A DNA stretch of 64,000 nucleotides, from assembly GCF_001263335.1 (NCBI RefSeq), contig NZ_LGVW01000013.1, positions 51,490-115,489 on the forward strand, read 5' to 3'. How positions within the stretch are numbered: position 1 is the stretch's first letter; each line of letters opens with the position of its first letter. The notes under the pieces were generated by a model. That model was not told where the DNA came from and searched no databases. It saw nothing but the letters and a program-made list of their open reading frames with translations. The position numbers and the translations under genes are program-made. Positions 16,858-31,163 of this stretch are shown piece after piece. Origin of the DNA: Dichelobacter nodosus (GTDB taxonomy: Bacteria > Pseudomonadota > Gammaproteobacteria > Cardiobacteriales > Cardiobacteriaceae).

Positions 16858-16871
16858 TCGCGGTTAATCAT

Positions 16872-16899
16872 AAAAAGCCACTGTAACAGTGGCTTTTTT
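16872..16899. terminator. bidirectional terminator between thiY and dgt
   Basis: The stem AAAGCCACTG/CAGTGGCTTT with a TAA loop has A-rich and T-rich flanks, so it can serve both converging operons. Confidence 0.88.
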
Positions 16900-16919
16900 C
16901 ATGCATTTTATTGGCACGG

Positions 16920-18242
16920 TTATAACGAAATGCCCGTGAGCTTTTTATATAAAGAAACGGCGTAACTATCCGTCATGCCGCTGACATAATCGCACACCGC
17001 CAATAATTTTTGATACGGCGAATCCGCATAACGACGATAACGCGTTGGCAATAATAATAAAATCATTTCATCGTGCCGGCGGCTGGTTTTATTGTTTAAA
17101 ACCGTATTGGCAACCGCGGTGCAAAAAATATCCAATAATCCGCGCAAAATGCGGTTCCCCGCCACTTGAATTTCCACAACCGGTTGCAAGTTATAAATAT
17201 AATCGCTGGCAAATTGGCGCAACGCTTTTAATTGACGATAAGACGGAATATGCGGCAATAAAGCAGCGCCGTTTCCATTTAAAATTGCCGATTCTGATTG
17301 CCAAAATTGCGCGCACGTTTCATCGATTAATTGTCCAATCGCTTTGGCGCGCAAATAACCCAATTTATCGCTTTTACTGTGCATTGCTTTGATGCGCGTT
17401 TCATCAACATTTTCCCGCACCAATTCAAATAAACGCGCATAAGCTTCTTCAAAATGAATTTGTTTCACCTGATAAGCGTCTTCAATATCAACGATTAAAT
17501 AACAAATATCATCAGCCGCTTCCATCAAATACGATAACGGGTGCCGAAGCCAAACTTGCGGTTTAATTTGCGGAATTCCCAAAGCGGAAAAAATTTGCGT
17601 ATACGTTGCCAAATCATCTTGATAACACCCATTTTTTTGATAACCAGATTGTTCTAAACACGCGGCGGTGCAGGGATATTTTGCCATCGTTGCTAACGTG
17701 GCATACGTTAAACGCAAACCACCATTGGCATCGGGATTTTCCAAACGGCTGACAATCCGAAAACTCTGCGCATTGCCTTCAATCGCGGTTAAATCGGCGC
17801 GTTCATCGGTGGAAATTTTTAAACGTTCGAGAATATTTTGACCATTTTCGCTACAAAAATAATCGCGCATCGCCTGCTCCCCCGAATGTCCAAACGGCGG
17901 ATTGCCCAAATCGTGCGCCAAACATGCCGCTGCTACAATATCGCCAATATTTGCCGCGGTGATTTTTTGCGCCACCAATTCGGGATATTTTTGTAATAAA
18001 TGAACGCCAACACGATTGCCCAAACTGCGCCCAACGCATGAAACTTCCAAAGAATGCGTTAACCGCGTGCGCACAAAATCATTTTTTGCCAGCGGAAAAA
18101 CCTGCGTTTTATCTTGCATGCGGCGAAACGCGGCAGAAAATAAAATCCGATCGCTATCGCGTTGGTATTCACTGCGAATTAACGGTTCCGGCAAACTCGC
18201 GCCGCCCATTCTCGCGTCAGAACATAAAGAAAGCCAATTCAT
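16920..18242 (-). CDS. dgt: deoxyguanosinetriphosphate triphosphohydrolase-like protein (HD domain)
   Basis: This 440-residue HD-domain hydrolase releases triphosphate from dNTPs, preferring dGTP in known members. Metal-site residues are visible: H63 in RLTHSLEV, H110-D111 in CLAHDLGNPPFGHSGE, and a downstream Asp in DDICYLIVDIEDAYQ. The N-terminal YQRDSDRILFSAAFRRMQDKTQVFP segment is typical. GAGGAG precedes the ATG, which lies 9 bp after the rlmJ stop, so rlmJ-dgt is an operon. Members with low dGTP specificity also exist. Confidence 0.93.
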   Translation of the reverse strand: MNWLSLCSDARMGGASLPEPLIRSEYQRDSDRILFSAAFRRMQDKTQVFPLAKNDFVRTRLTHSLEVSCVGRSLGNRVGVHLLQKYPELVAQKITAANIGDIVAAACLAHDLGNPPFGHSGEQAMRDYFCSENGQNILERLKISTDERADLTAIEGNAQSFRIVSRLENPDANGGLRLTYATLATMAKYPCTAACLEQSGYQKNGCYQDDLATYTQIFSALGIPQIKPQVWLRHPLSYLMEAADDICYLIVDIEDAYQVKQIHFEEAYARLFELVRENVDETRIKAMHSKSDKLGYLRAKAIGQLIDETCAQFWQSESAILNGNGAALLPHIPSYRQLKALRQFASDYIYNLQPVVEIQVAGNRILRGLLDIFCTAVANTVLNNKTSRRHDEMILLLLPTRYRRYADSPYQKLLAVCDYVSGMTDSYAVSLYKKLTGISL

Positions 18243-18251
18243 AAACGCTCC

Positions 18252-19118
18252 TCAATGTGATTTGCCCGTGGCGCTTTGAGCGGCATCTCGATGCCACAAT
18301 TGAAATTGCGCGCTTTTATCCGCTGCTAGTATTTGTACTAAAACATTTCCCGCTTCCTGCAAAACGGGCGCCAATAAATAAGGCGGATTAATAATGTGAA
18401 TTTCGCAACCATACATGCCGAGCGCGCTTTCCGTGCGCACTTTTAATTGCGCGCGCAAATATCCGCGCCCGCCAATCACCTCAGCTAATTGTTGGGGAAA
18501 ATCTTGCGCCTCCGTGCGCAGTAAACACGGCGACCAAATCAAATAACAGCCCTGCGCAAATTTTTTTAACGCTTTACTCAATACCGAACACACCGCGTCA
18601 TAATCGCTTTTTTGTTCGTACGATGGATCGATAACGATTAACGCGCGCCGTTGCGGCGGCGGAACGGAAGCCAGCAATTGCACAAAACCATCTTTTTGAA
18701 AAACAAAACTGCGCCGCGGACGAATGCTGCGGATAATGTGTTGTAACGCTGGGGCATCGTTTGGGTGTAATTCGCAGGCTTGTAAAGTATCGTGTTCACC
18801 GAGCAAATGCGCTGCCAGCCACGGCGAACCGCAATAAACGTTTTCACTTTCCAGCCATAAACGTAAATCATTGCGAAATTCTATAAGCGCGGGCGGTAAT
18901 TGTTGCGCTGCATATAAGCGCATAATGCCGTCACAATATTCACCCGTTTTTTCTGCGTGAGCGCTGTGTAAATCATAAAAACCAGCGCCGGCGTGGCTGT
19001 CAAAATATAACAGCGGTTTTTCTTTGCGTTTCATAAACGTTAACGTTTGATAGAGGCAAAAATGTTTAAAAACATCGGCATAATTGCCGGCATGAAAACT
19101 GTGGCGATAGCTAAGCAT
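18252..19118 (-). CDS. rlmJ: 23S rRNA (adenine-2030-N6)-methyltransferase RlmJ
   Basis: A 288-residue enzyme that methylates A2030 of 23S rRNA. The family start MLSYRHSFHAGNYADVFKH is exact in style. The SAM site is marked by DSHAGAGFYDL (about residues 40-50) and the catalytic tetrapeptide DPSYE (about residues 164-168). Length matches E. coli (280). It leads a two-gene minus-strand operon with dgt, and is divergent from the acyltransferase at 19208. Confidence 0.93.
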   Translation of the reverse strand: MLSYRHSFHAGNYADVFKHFCLYQTLTFMKRKEKPLLYFDSHAGAGFYDLHSAHAEKTGEYCDGIMRLYAAQQLPPALIEFRNDLRLWLESENVYCGSPWLAAHLLGEHDTLQACELHPNDAPALQHIIRSIRPRRSFVFQKDGFVQLLASVPPPQRRALIVIDPSYEQKSDYDAVCSVLSKALKKFAQGCYLIWSPCLLRTEAQDFPQQLAEVIGGRGYLRAQLKVRTESALGMYGCEIHIINPPYLLAPVLQEAGNVLVQILAADKSAQFQLWHRDAAQSATGKSH

Positions 19119-19207
19119 AATGCGAAATTTCTCCTAAAAATAAAGCGTTTTTCACCGAAAATAACGGGCATAGCGTATGATAATGCGCTTTTTCTCTAGG
19201 ATAAATC

Positions 19208-20329
19208 ATGACTTACTCCCCCGCACCCGCGCGCCATTATTATGGTTTGGATATTTTACGCGCTACTTTAATGATTATTGGCGTATTTTGGCATTCGGTT
19301 GAAGTGTTATCGCCGTTTGGTGGTTTTGTTTACAGCAGCGAAATCCACCGCAGCTGGCTTTTGCGGGCAATTGTTTATCCAGAACACATTTTCCGCATGG
19401 AAGCGTTTTTCTTGGTTTCCGGCTTTTTCGCAATGATGGTGCGCACGCGCAAAGGTAAACCTGCTTTTTGGCAGGCGCGGATTAAACGTGTTTTAGTGCC
19501 CGTTCTTTTGGGGTGTTTTGGCGTGAATTTGGGGTTGCAAATTTTCGGCAGTATCTTCATGAATTATCAATGGTCACATTTTGATATGTGGCGCTGGGTG
19601 ATGCACGGTTGGTTTTTAATCACGCTGTTTACCTGCGCCGTCATCGATATGTTATTGCCGATGAACGCTTATCAGCGCGCTTCACGTTTAGGTATTGTTT
19701 TTATGTCAGTTATTGCCGTATTCGGTTATGTCGCGCTGCAAATCGGCAACGTTTATTATTGGCATTGTTACGGTCCCGTCTCCGGCAATTTATTTAACTT
19801 TTTCATCGTCAACACCGTGCAATATTTCCCGTTTTATTACGGCGGCGGCTTGTTATACGTGCACCGCGAGCAATTAGAACATTTATCACGGCGTTTTTGG
19901 TTTTTCCTCATCGCCGTAACTTTATTAAGCGCGACGTTGGAATATTGCAACAATATGCGCATTGTGCGCATTTTTTTAAGCGATAACTGGTTGTGGACGA
20001 GTTTAACTTATCGTTTAAATCACGTTTGCGCCGCCGGCGGCATCGCATTTTTGTTGTTTTATTGGTGTTACCGCAGCACGTATCAAGGCGGAAAAACGCT
20101 CAAATATTTAATTGATTCGGCAATTGTGGTGTATTTAGTGCATCACCCGCTGGTGATTATTTACGGTTGGTTATTCGACAGCCCGCAATTATCAAACGGC
20201 GCTTATTACGCATTATTGGTCGTCATCACCTTAATCAGTTGTTATATTGCTTATGAAATTATTCGCCGCCACGCCGCATTACGTTTTGCTTTTGGCTTAA
20301 AAACGGCGCCGAAACCCGTTTCACCTTAA
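19208..20329 (+). CDS. acyltransferase-3 family membrane protein
   Basis: The 373-residue protein has about ten transmembrane helices and the acyltransferase-3 start YYGLDILRATLMIIGVFWHS, with the conserved His at about residue 37. The FRMEAFFLVSGFFAMM and ARIKRVLVPVLLGC segments follow. Family members move acyl groups onto cell-surface sugars (e.g. OpgC succinylates periplasmic glucans); the second and last helices here are similar in style to OpgC. Specific substrate unknown. It is 18 bp upstream of recC on the same strand and may be co-transcribed. Confidence 0.78.
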   Translation: MTYSPAPARHYYGLDILRATLMIIGVFWHSVEVLSPFGGFVYSSEIHRSWLLRAIVYPEHIFRMEAFFLVSGFFAMMVRTRKGKPAFWQARIKRVLVPVLLGCFGVNLGLQIFGSIFMNYQWSHFDMWRWVMHGWFLITLFTCAVIDMLLPMNAYQRASRLGIVFMSVIAVFGYVALQIGNVYYWHCYGPVSGNLFNFFIVNTVQYFPFYYGGGLLYVHREQLEHLSRRFWFFLIAVTLLSATLEYCNNMRIVRIFLSDNWLWTSLTYRLNHVCAAGGIAFLLFYWCYRSTYQGGKTLKYLIDSAIVVYLVHHPLVIIYGWLFDSPQLSNGAYYALLVVITLISCYIAYEIIRRHAALRFAFGLKTAPKPVSP

Positions 20330-20347
20330 AACCTCGGAAAAACGCTC

Positions 20348-23300
20348 ATGTTTCGTATCACGCAAGCAACGGATTTAGCTCATTTAATGCCCGATTTTTT
20401 AACGGCGCTGCACGATTATCCCGATGATATTTTCGCGGAAACAGAAATCGTAGTGCCATCGATGGCAATCGCCGATTATTTAGAGCATCACATCGCGGAA
20501 AAAATGGGCATCAGTTGCCGGCATCGTTACCGTTTTTGGGGCGAAATGGAATGGACGATAATCGAGCGTTTAAGTAACCGTTCCGCGGCGCAGACGCCGT
20601 TATCCACCACGGCGATTCATTGGCAATTATTTTCGTGGTTATACGCCCACCGCGCCGAAATTCTCGCTGATGAAGATCATGTGCTGGCGCCGTTATTGCA
20701 TTATTTATTGGCGCCGTCTTCCGCGCGAGACGAGCAAACTTTGCCGCGTTTGTGGCAATTCAGCGGTGAACAAGCGCAATTATTCACGCATTATTTAAAA
20801 ATGCGTCCGGATTGGTTATTAACATGGCAACAAAAACCCGATTGCCATCTAGAAGACATCATCGCAACGCTGCCCGAAATGCCCACGTGGTTGCGGCAAC
20901 ATTATGATGGCGTTTTTACCGTCCAAAAATATTTATGGCAACAGCTTTTTGCCGAAGCGATGGAACATCGTCAGCAGCGCATCGAGCAGTTTTATCACCG
21001 TTTATCCGTTGATGACGCGCTTCCGGCGTTGCCGGCGCGCTTATTTGTGTTTCACCCGTTTTCATTAACCGATCACATGCTGCATTGGCTGCAGGCTTTT
21101 GGGCAACGTTGCGAGGTGCATTTGTGGTTAGCGCTGGTGAGTAATGGTTATTTTCCGGATATCGTTGACGAACGCTGGCGGCAATCGCACACGAATGCCG
21201 ACGAACATTTCCGCAGCGGTCATGTTTTGGTTTCACGATTCGGCAAACAGCAGCGCGATATTTTTCGCCTGTGTCAATCTCATAATTTATTAGAAGAGAT
21301 ACAACATATTACGCCGCATTCTGCCGATACCGCGCAACAATCCTTACTCCAACGTCTTCAAGCGGATATGCGCGCTTTAGACGATCAATCCAGCCTCACG
21401 GCAGCGCCGCTTGTTCCCAATGACGACAGCATTCGCATTCACGGTTGCCACGGATTATTGCGGCAATTGGAATTATTGCGCGAAGAATTAGTGCGCTGGT
21501 TAAATGCCGATGAAACAAGACAATTAAGCGATATTTTAATTGTGCTGCCGGAATTAGAAAGCGTGCAAGATGTGATTCGTACCGTTTTCCCCGCCAGCGG
21601 AGATTATGACGGCGCCGTTTTGCCGGCGCGTTTAACCGGCATTATTGATAGCAGCGCGCAACGTTTGTGGCAGGCAATCTCGGGAATTTATGTTTTAGCA
21701 ACCACGCCGTTTAATCGGCATACATTTTTACAATGGGTATTGCAAGAAGAAGTGTGCACGGCATACGGCATTGCTGATAAAGCCATGCAACGCACCTGCG
21801 ATCAATTAATTGCGGCGGGATTTTATCGTGGTTTTGAGCAACAAGATTTGGAAACCGTTGCCGATGGCGATGCGCGCTTTACGTTGAGTTACGCTTTGGA
21901 ACGTTTACTTTCGGGATTGGCGATGCCGCAGGCGGATATTTGGTTGGAAAATATCGTGCCGGAACACAATATACGCAATGACGATGCCGCCGCATTAGCC
22001 GTTTTAGCGCAAATTCATCAGCAAATCAGCACGATTCGCGTGCAACAAAAAAATCATACGACGGCGCAATTTTGGCTCGATGAATTGCGGCAACGTTTGG
22101 AACATGATTTTTCGGCTTTTCAAACGACGGCGGCGTGGCAATTAATTGCGCAAACATTAACGGAATTAACAGAAAAATTGCAGGCGCATCATCAATTAAC
22201 CGCGGCGGCTGCGGATTTATATTTGCCGTTACCGTTTATTTTGAACTATATCGGCGAGCAATTATCCACCCGACAAGTTGCCTCCGAACCCAGCGGCGTA
22301 ATTACGATTGGACGCATTGGGGCGATGCGCGCGTTACCGTATCGTTTAATTGCGTTTGTCGGCGCCGATCAAGAGCAATTTCCGCACCGAATCGCCGAAC
22401 AACGGCATAATTTGTTAACGATTGATGCGCCGCGTTTGGGCGATTATCACCGCGAACACGACGAATTAGGCAGTTTTTTACACGCATTAAGCAGCGCCGG
22501 CAGTCATTTTTGGTGTTTTTATACTGCCGTTGATCCCAATGATCATGAAGAACGTTTGCCCGCCGCACCCGTGCAAGAATTATTGGATTATTTGGCGCAA
22601 AACGGCGTTGATCAATATCTTCATTATCATCTGCGGCATCAACCTAATCCTTTTCACCGCGAGCCGTATCGCACGGCACCGGCGCCGTTGTGGCAAAAAG
22701 TGCAGCATCATTTACAACAATCTGCGCCAGACGTTTTGCCTTTTTTGCCGGAATCGGAAACATTTACCGTTAATCAAGCAGAAAAAACGATGTTGCTCTC
22801 TCAAATTGCCCGCGATTTGTTAAAACCGGCGCGGACGTTTTTGCGTGCCCATAAAATCGATTGTTCGGTTACTGATGTGGCAACGGATATTTTAGAACCG
22901 CTGGTTTTTGACGCTCAATCAGACGGTTTAAAACGTTGGCAGATTTATCAAGCGTTATTAAATGATTCGCCACATTTTCAATATTTACCATTTTTACCGG
23001 CGGGCGCGGCAGGACATCATTATCATTTATTGCAAAATCAACGCATTGAAGCGCAGCGCGCGCAATTGTTTGAATGCACGGGCGAACGGGAAAATACGCC
23101 GCTTCAGTTGAAAACCGTATCTTTTTCTAACGGGCAGATAAGCGCGGATTTGCCGGCGGTGGAGGTGAACAAATGGGTATCGCTTTCGGCAAGGCGTTAT
23201 AGTGTTCGCAGTATTTTTTCGGAGTGGCTGCATTATCTTTTGTGGTGTGTTCAAACGGGCGGCGGCGAACGTTGGTTGTCGTTTGCGGAAAAAGAAATGA

Positions 23301-23620
23301 GCGTTGTTTACCGCTTTTTGCCGTTAGAATGTGAAACCGCCGAACGGGAACTTAAAAATTGGTTGGCGATTTGGTCACGTTTGGACTCAATTTTAGGTAT
23401 GCCGCTGGAAATTGCCTGGGAAATTGCCGTGGCGCAAAAAGAAAAAAATCCCGAAAAAGCGGTTGAGCAATGGTTAAATAAAGAAATCTATGATGACGAG
23501 AAAGAATACTGGCAATTATTATTGCGCGGGCAAAACAGCACGGAGCTTCTGCTCAAACGCTGGCATGAATATCAACCATTATTCGCGTTTTTAGTGCAAC
23601 ACATTGAAAAAATAGCATAA
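20348..23620 (+). CDS. recC: exodeoxyribonuclease V subunit gamma (RecC)
   Basis: This 1090-residue protein matches RecC length (about 1120). RecC is the Chi-recognising, strand-splitting subunit of the RecBCD helicase-nuclease. Family segments are visible at the start (IVVPSMAIADYLEHHIAEKMGI), middle (LARLTGIIDSSAQRLW-like region near residue 430) and in the inactive helicase part (GAMRALPYRLIAFVGADQEQFPHR near residue 660). recB and recD are not in this window, so the complex is encoded at two loci, unless they have been lost. Frame intact. Ends 40 bp before a converging pseudogene. Confidence 0.92.
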   Translation: MFRITQATDLAHLMPDFLTALHDYPDDIFAETEIVVPSMAIADYLEHHIAEKMGISCRHRYRFWGEMEWTIIERLSNRSAAQTPLSTTAIHWQLFSWLYAHRAEILADEDHVLAPLLHYLLAPSSARDEQTLPRLWQFSGEQAQLFTHYLKMRPDWLLTWQQKPDCHLEDIIATLPEMPTWLRQHYDGVFTVQKYLWQQLFAEAMEHRQQRIEQFYHRLSVDDALPALPARLFVFHPFSLTDHMLHWLQAFGQRCEVHLWLALVSNGYFPDIVDERWRQSHTNADEHFRSGHVLVSRFGKQQRDIFRLCQSHNLLEEIQHITPHSADTAQQSLLQRLQADMRALDDQSSLTAAPLVPNDDSIRIHGCHGLLRQLELLREELVRWLNADETRQLSDILIVLPELESVQDVIRTVFPASGDYDGAVLPARLTGIIDSSAQRLWQAISGIYVLATTPFNRHTFLQWVLQEEVCTAYGIADKAMQRTCDQLIAAGFYRGFEQQDLETVADGDARFTLSYALERLLSGLAMPQADIWLENIVPEHNIRNDDAAALAVLAQIHQQISTIRVQQKNHTTAQFWLDELRQRLEHDFSAFQTTAAWQLIAQTLTELTEKLQAHHQLTAAAADLYLPLPFILNYIGEQLSTRQVASEPSGVITIGRIGAMRALPYRLIAFVGADQEQFPHRIAEQRHNLLTIDAPRLGDYHREHDELGSFLHALSSAGSHFWCFYTAVDPNDHEERLPAAPVQELLDYLAQNGVDQYLHYHLRHQPNPFHREPYRTAPAPLWQKVQHHLQQSAPDVLPFLPESETFTVNQAEKTMLLSQIARDLLKPARTFLRAHKIDCSVTDVATDILEPLVFDAQSDGLKRWQIYQALLNDSPHFQYLPFLPAGAAGHHYHLLQNQRIEAQRAQLFECTGERENTPLQLKTVSFSNGQISADLPAVEVNKWVSLSARRYSVRSIFSEWLHYLLWCVQTGGGERWLSFAEKEMSVVYRFLPLECETAERELKNWLAIWSRLDSILGMPLEIAWEIAVAQKEKNPEKAVEQWLNKEIYDDEKEYWQLLLRGQNSTELLLKRWHEYQPLFAFLVQHIEKIA

Positions 23621-23646
23621 AAAATGGCAGCAGTGGCTGCTGCCAT
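23618..23646 (-). terminator. terminator for the minus-strand binding-protein gene
   Basis: The stem ATGGCAGCAG/CTGCTGCCAT with a TGG loop is followed, on the minus strand, by a T-rich run. Confidence 0.7.
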
Positions 23647-23659
23647 ATGTCGGATTGGA

Positions 23660-24393
23660 TTATTGATGAATGCGAACCCATTTTTCAGCGAGTTTTTCCA
23701 GTTCACCATTACTGCGTAATCCTTTTAATCCATTATTAATTTTTTCTAATAATGCGCGGTTGCCTTTTTGCACGGCAATTGCGGATTCTTCTATTAAAAC
23801 TTCGTCGGTCATACGCGTAACTTTAAAGTCCAATTCATCGTGATGATTGATGATATACGAGGCAACCGTTTCATTTGCCACAACCATGTCAACATCGCCC
23901 CGCGCTAAAGCACCCATTGCTAAAAATAAGGTTTTTTCCCTACAATATTGTTGATGTTATGTTCTTTTAATACGTCTTCCGTATAAGAATCTTTTAAAAC
24001 GCCAACGGAATGCTCGCCGATATCTTGCAAACTGTGCACATTGGAAAGTTGTTCATCTTTATAAGCGATAACGTGATATTCCTTTAAATACGGTTCGGAA
24101 AAATCATAATTCTGCACGTGTTCTGGCGCGATCGAGATGGCGGAAATAGCGATATCGTGCGTGCCGTCTTTTACCGATGGCAAAACTCTTTCCCACGTTT
24201 CGATAAATATTTTTATATCAAATTTTTGATTTTTGGCAATCATATTGATTAAATCAATATCAAAACCAACCAGTTGCCCGTTTTCGTCATAAAATTCCAT
24301 GGGCGGATAATTCGGTTCAATAACAACTTTATACGTTTCAGCAAACCCCAACGTCCACACGCCCATCAACAACGCTGACCATAATTTTTTCAT
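23660..24393 (-). pseudogene. amino-acid ABC transporter substrate-binding protein, frameshifted at A6 tract
   Basis: The first frame (24393-23920, 157 aa) has signal peptide MKKLWSALLMGVWTLGFA and a family-3 solute-binding start (YPPMEFYDENGQLVGFDIDL). It ends VGKKPYF-stop just after an A6 run (plus-strand T6 at 23932-23937). A second frame continues the same protein, KTLFLAMGALARGDVDMVVANE, to HQ-stop at 23660. Adding one A to the tract restores a normal 245-residue periplasmic protein like GlnH/ArtJ. So this is either a very recent inactivation, slippage-dependent expression, or a homopolymer base-call error. No permease or ATPase gene is adjacent. Confidence 0.85.
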
Positions 24394-24512
24394 GAAAATC
24401 TCCTCATTTTTAATATTTCATAAAGTTATACAGTGAAAACACTAAGTTGCTGTGGCAATCGACAAGCATTGAGAGTTATACCATTAATTTTTATTAAAGA
24501 GATAAAAAAATC

Positions 24513-25289
24513 ATGAATATAGCCATTCATAGCGATTTACATACGGAAATCAGTATGTTTTCGATCAATATTTTAAAAAATACTGATCTACTCATTTTGG
24601 CGGGCGATATCGGCAGTATCGATTCACTGCCTCGTTTTTTTGAACAATTACGGCGCGATTATCCGCAATTGCCGGTGATTTATGTTTTGGGAAATCACGA
24701 TCGTTATGGTTTTACCGTCAGCGCTGCCGTTGCAGAATGCCGCCGCATTGCCGCGTATTATGAAATTCGTTTATTGGATAATGAAGCCGTTATTTTTGAA
24801 GACGTTTTATTTTGCGGCACCACATTATGGAGCAATTTTTATTCGGGCGGCGATGCTGCAAAAACCATGGCATGGGTAGATGACGTTTTGCCGGACGGTC
24901 AACAAATTTTTCTCGATGACGGCACGCCGCTTTCGGCAAAAATCATGCAACAGTGGTTTTTAAAAGCGTGTGATTTTATTCAAAATAGTTGCCAACAAGC
25001 GGCAAACGTGCGCAAAAAAGTGGTTATCAGTCATTTTCTTCCAGCGCGGGAATTGCTTGCGCCGCAGCATCAAAAAACCGCTGACGATCGTTTGCGTAGC
25101 GCTTATTGGGTTAGCGACATTCCCGAAATTTACCGACTCGCAGATGTTTGGATTTATGGACATAGCCATAGCAATATTGAATGTCGTTTAGGAAACACGC
25201 AATTTTTAACCAATCAACGCGGTTACCATCGTTTGGAAAATCGCCATCATAACCACGGTTACCGCCGCGATTATCAATTTACGCTTTAA
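24513..25289 (+). CDS. calcineurin-like metallophosphoesterase
   Basis: The 258-residue predicted cytoplasmic phosphoesterase has the full set of metal motifs: SDLH (residues 7-10), GDIGS (about 31-35), GNHDRYG (about 63-69), a histidine in VVISHFLPA (about 174), and GHSHSN (about 217-222). Substrate is not predictable from sequence. It stands alone, with divergent binding-protein pseudogene upstream and a lipoprotein gene 73 bp downstream. Start ATG lies after a purine-rich AAAGAGATAAAAAA stretch. Confidence 0.82.
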   Translation: MNIAIHSDLHTEISMFSINILKNTDLLILAGDIGSIDSLPRFFEQLRRDYPQLPVIYVLGNHDRYGFTVSAAVAECRRIAAYYEIRLLDNEAVIFEDVLFCGTTLWSNFYSGGDAAKTMAWVDDVLPDGQQIFLDDGTPLSAKIMQQWFLKACDFIQNSCQQAANVRKKVVISHFLPARELLAPQHQKTADDRLRSAYWVSDIPEIYRLADVWIYGHSHSNIECRLGNTQFLTNQRGYHRLENRHHNHGYRRDYQFTL

Positions 25290-25362
25290 GAAATAAAGAT
25301 CATTGCCAGCGCGCGCCCATATAATGTTCCTTTTTTTTGAGAAAATAATGAAGGAATTGAAG

Positions 25363-26379
25363 ATGAAATTGATTAACGTCACCGCTTTCATCGCGGCGCT
25401 GTGTTTATTGTTTTCCTGCGATAACGCTAACAATCAATCCGCAGAAGCGCCCGATACGCCGCCAAAATCGCCAGCAATTACCGCTAACGCCACTGATACG
25501 ATCAGCTTGCGCACGCTCACCATTGCAACGGGCGCCAAAAATGGCGTTTACGAACCCATCGGCAGCGCGCTCGCCAATTTGTTTGCTACAACATACGGCA
25601 TTGAAGCGCGCACGCAATTAACCGGCGGATCCGTTGAAAATATTAATTTACTGTTACAAAAAAAGGCGCAATTAGCTTTGGTTATGGGCGATACGCTCAA
25701 CGATGCTTTAAGTGGGAAAGGCGCATTTCCGCAGCCAGTGAATAATATCGAACAAATCGCGGCGCTATATGATAATTACGTGCAAATCGTGGCAAATCCA
25801 GCGGCAGAAATTAAAACTTTAGCCGATTTGAAAGGAAAACGCGTTGCCGTCGGCGATCAAAATTCGGGCGTTGAAAGCAGCAGCCGCAGCGTATTAAACA
25901 GCATCGGCATGACGTATGACGATATCAAAGTGCAGTATTTGGGGTATACGGAAGCCGTTAATGCCTTGCTTGCCGGTCAATTAGATGCCGCTTTTTTAAC
26001 CAGTGCTTTGCCTAACAACGTTATCAGCGCGCTGCCGCCGGAATTTTCTGCGCAATTAGTGCCGCTTTCTAAAGAAAGTATTGAACAATTAACCCAAGAA
26101 AAGCCGTATTTTGTTGCCGCGAGCATTCCCGCAAAAACGTATGGCAATAAACAAGCCATTGCTACGGTTGCCGTGCGTAATGCATTGATTGTGCACGCAG
26201 ATTTAAGCGCTGATGATGCTTATCAACTCACTAAAACTTTGTTTGATCAACTCAAAACGCTGCAAACCGCGCACCCTGCCGTCGCCGATATTCCGGTAAA
26301 ACAAAATCCCGAACTCTTTTTTGCACCGATTCATGCCGGAGCCAAAAGATATTTTGATGAAATAAACGCTAAAAAATAG
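25363..26379 (+). CDS. TAXI-family TRAP transporter solute-binding lipoprotein
   Basis: A 338-residue protein beginning with a lipoprotein signal, where the lipobox LLFSC gives a mature Cys at about residue 19. After a low-complexity linker comes a TAXI-type binding fold: TLTIATGAKNGVYEPIGSALANLF, the LTGGSVENINLLL segment and the LKGKRVAVGDQNSGVE segment. TAXI-TRAP proteins deliver ligands such as glutamate to a DctQM-type permease, and none is nearby. AAGGA precedes ATG 25363; the frame is open further upstream but lacks a signal there. Membrane anchoring is uncommon for TAXI proteins of Gram-negative bacteria but not unknown. Confidence 0.82.
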   Translation: MKLINVTAFIAALCLLFSCDNANNQSAEAPDTPPKSPAITANATDTISLRTLTIATGAKNGVYEPIGSALANLFATTYGIEARTQLTGGSVENINLLLQKKAQLALVMGDTLNDALSGKGAFPQPVNNIEQIAALYDNYVQIVANPAAEIKTLADLKGKRVAVGDQNSGVESSSRSVLNSIGMTYDDIKVQYLGYTEAVNALLAGQLDAAFLTSALPNNVISALPPEFSAQLVPLSKESIEQLTQEKPYFVAASIPAKTYGNKQAIATVAVRNALIVHADLSADDAYQLTKTLFDQLKTLQTAHPAVADIPVKQNPELFFAPIHAGAKRYFDEINAKK

Positions 26380-26534
26380 CGATAAAAACGTTAAAACTCG
26401 TGAAATAGAGCATTAAATATCGTAAAAATGGATTAAATATCTGATTTTCCCTGATGAATGCTTTTATGAAGAACGATTAAGATCACGGCAGAAAAAATTT
26501 GCTATCTTCTTAAAATTTTTAGGAATACAGAGTT

Positions 26535-31159
<4,625 letters not shown>

Positions 31160-31163
<4 letters not shown>

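Noticed and set aside
23926..23942. Programmed -1 ribosomal frameshift in the binding-protein gene
   Set aside because: The A6 run is not in the zero-frame register of a standard XXXYYYZ slippery heptamer, and no clear stimulatory structure was seen. Homopolymer slippage or error is simpler.
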